From assembly GCA_015523685.1 (NCBI GenBank), contig WAJW01000141.1, forward strand, positions 1 through 6,027: DNA of 6,027 bases, written 5' to 3'. The notes under the pieces are model-generated. The model did no database searches and was not told the DNA's origin. It saw only the letters and a list, made by a program, of their open reading frames with translations. Made by a program: the position numbers and the translations under genes. Positions 5,703 to 6,027 of the stretch are shown here, piece after piece; the stretch's first letter is position 1; each line of letters begins with the position of its first letter. The stretch comes from Archaeoglobaceae archaeon. Lineage in GTDB: Archaea > Halobacteriota > Archaeoglobi > Archaeoglobales > JdFR-42.

Positions 5703-6027
5703 CTAATCTTTTAATTCGCTCTTCAACCAGAGTATCGCTTCCTTAAATCTCTCCATATCTTTCCTAAATTCACTGCTGAGCTTAACTGTATGCCATCTTG
5801 AAAAATCATCTGGAACGTCTCTTAAAATTGAAATTTCACGTATTCTCTTATGAAACTCCTTTAAGATTTCTTCATTCACGTGCCTTGATAAAGAACCGTA
5901 ATTCAAAGTGAAACTACCATCTGTCCAAATTGTAAACACGGAGAGGGGAGTGCTACCTTTTATGTATTTAAACGTAAAAGATCCTGTCTTCGCACCTGAT
6001 CCGAACGATACTTTATCTGCCACGTTC
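5703..6027 (-). CDS. Unrecognised protein, C-terminal part (open at right edge)
   Basis: The frame is open through the window edge and ends at TAG 5705-5703. A GTG at 6023 could begin a 106-residue protein, but the frame continues through it and too little sequence lies upstream to judge a ribosome site, so the true start is unknown. The visible part begins with beta strands (SFGSGAKTGSFTFKYIKG, then LSVFTIWTDGSFTLNYGSLS) and continues into helices (VNEEILKEFHKRIREIS, and FRKDMERFKEAILWLKSEL). Beta strands followed by an alpha-helical tail look to me like the C-terminal domain of a larger protein, perhaps one with a nuclease-like domain further upstream; that is only an impression. There is no membrane segment and no cysteine motif. 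The region is A/T-rich like the rest of the right-hand stretch. Confidence 0.6.
   Translation of the reverse strand, partial: NVADKVSFGSGAKTGSFTFKYIKGSTPLSVFTIWTDGSFTLNYGSLSRHVNEEILKEFHKRIREISILRDVPDDFSRWHTVKLSSEFRKDMERFKEAILWLKSELKD

Noticed and set aside
1..6027. CRISPR array, insertion sequence or long direct repeats
   Set aside because: No regularly spaced repeats, terminal inverted repeats or transposase/integrase motifs were seen by eye on either strand.

Overview
The window reads as archaeal chromosome, probably from a hyperthermophilic euryarchaeote of the Archaeoglobales type (Archaeoglobus/Ferroglobus/Geoglobus). This placement is inference from gene content and protein style, not a search. 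Supporting signs are a short archaeal adenylosuccinate synthetase, a stand-alone GMP synthase ATP-pyrophosphatase subunit, an F420-type luciferase-like oxidoreductase, A/T-rich TATA boxes about 25 bases ahead of genes, a tRNA gene without an encoded CCA, and frequent GTG and TTG starts behind GGAG/GGTG ribosome sites.

Left part (1-3526, minus strand, read right to left): a compact nucleotide operon in the order purA (AMP branch), a Trm112-family zinc protein, a two-helix membrane protein of unknown function, pyrG (CTP synthase) and the beginning of guaAB (GMP synthase subunit B, cut by the left edge). After purA the gaps are 37, 9 and about 4 bases, and pyrG overlaps guaAB by 11 bases, so co-transcription is likely. 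One promoter with a clear TATA box lies upstream of purA. The operon joins the last steps that make AMP, CTP and GMP to a small methyltransferase/translation helper. The conserved N-terminus of pyrG has no ATG, GTG or TTG in frame; the codon at the expected position is ATC.

Middle part (3530-5098, plus strand): diverging from purA is a two-gene unit, a luciferase-like F420-dependent oxidoreductase that looks leaderless, followed 4 bases later by a PPC/DUF296-domain protein with a TTG start.

Right part (5134-6027): a tRNA-Glu(CTC) gene with its own TATA box and oligo-T terminator, then a visibly more A/T-rich stretch. On the minus strand this stretch holds, from right to left, the C-terminal part of an unrecognised protein running off the window edge, a small CxxC protein, and a decayed DUF365 gene. 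The DUF365 gene overlaps its upstream neighbour, carries a one-base deletion and an in-frame stop, and runs out exactly where the tRNA gene begins. Decay, drop in G+C and the tRNA boundary together look like the edge of a genomic island or deletion scar. I see no complete novel defence or mobile system inside this window.
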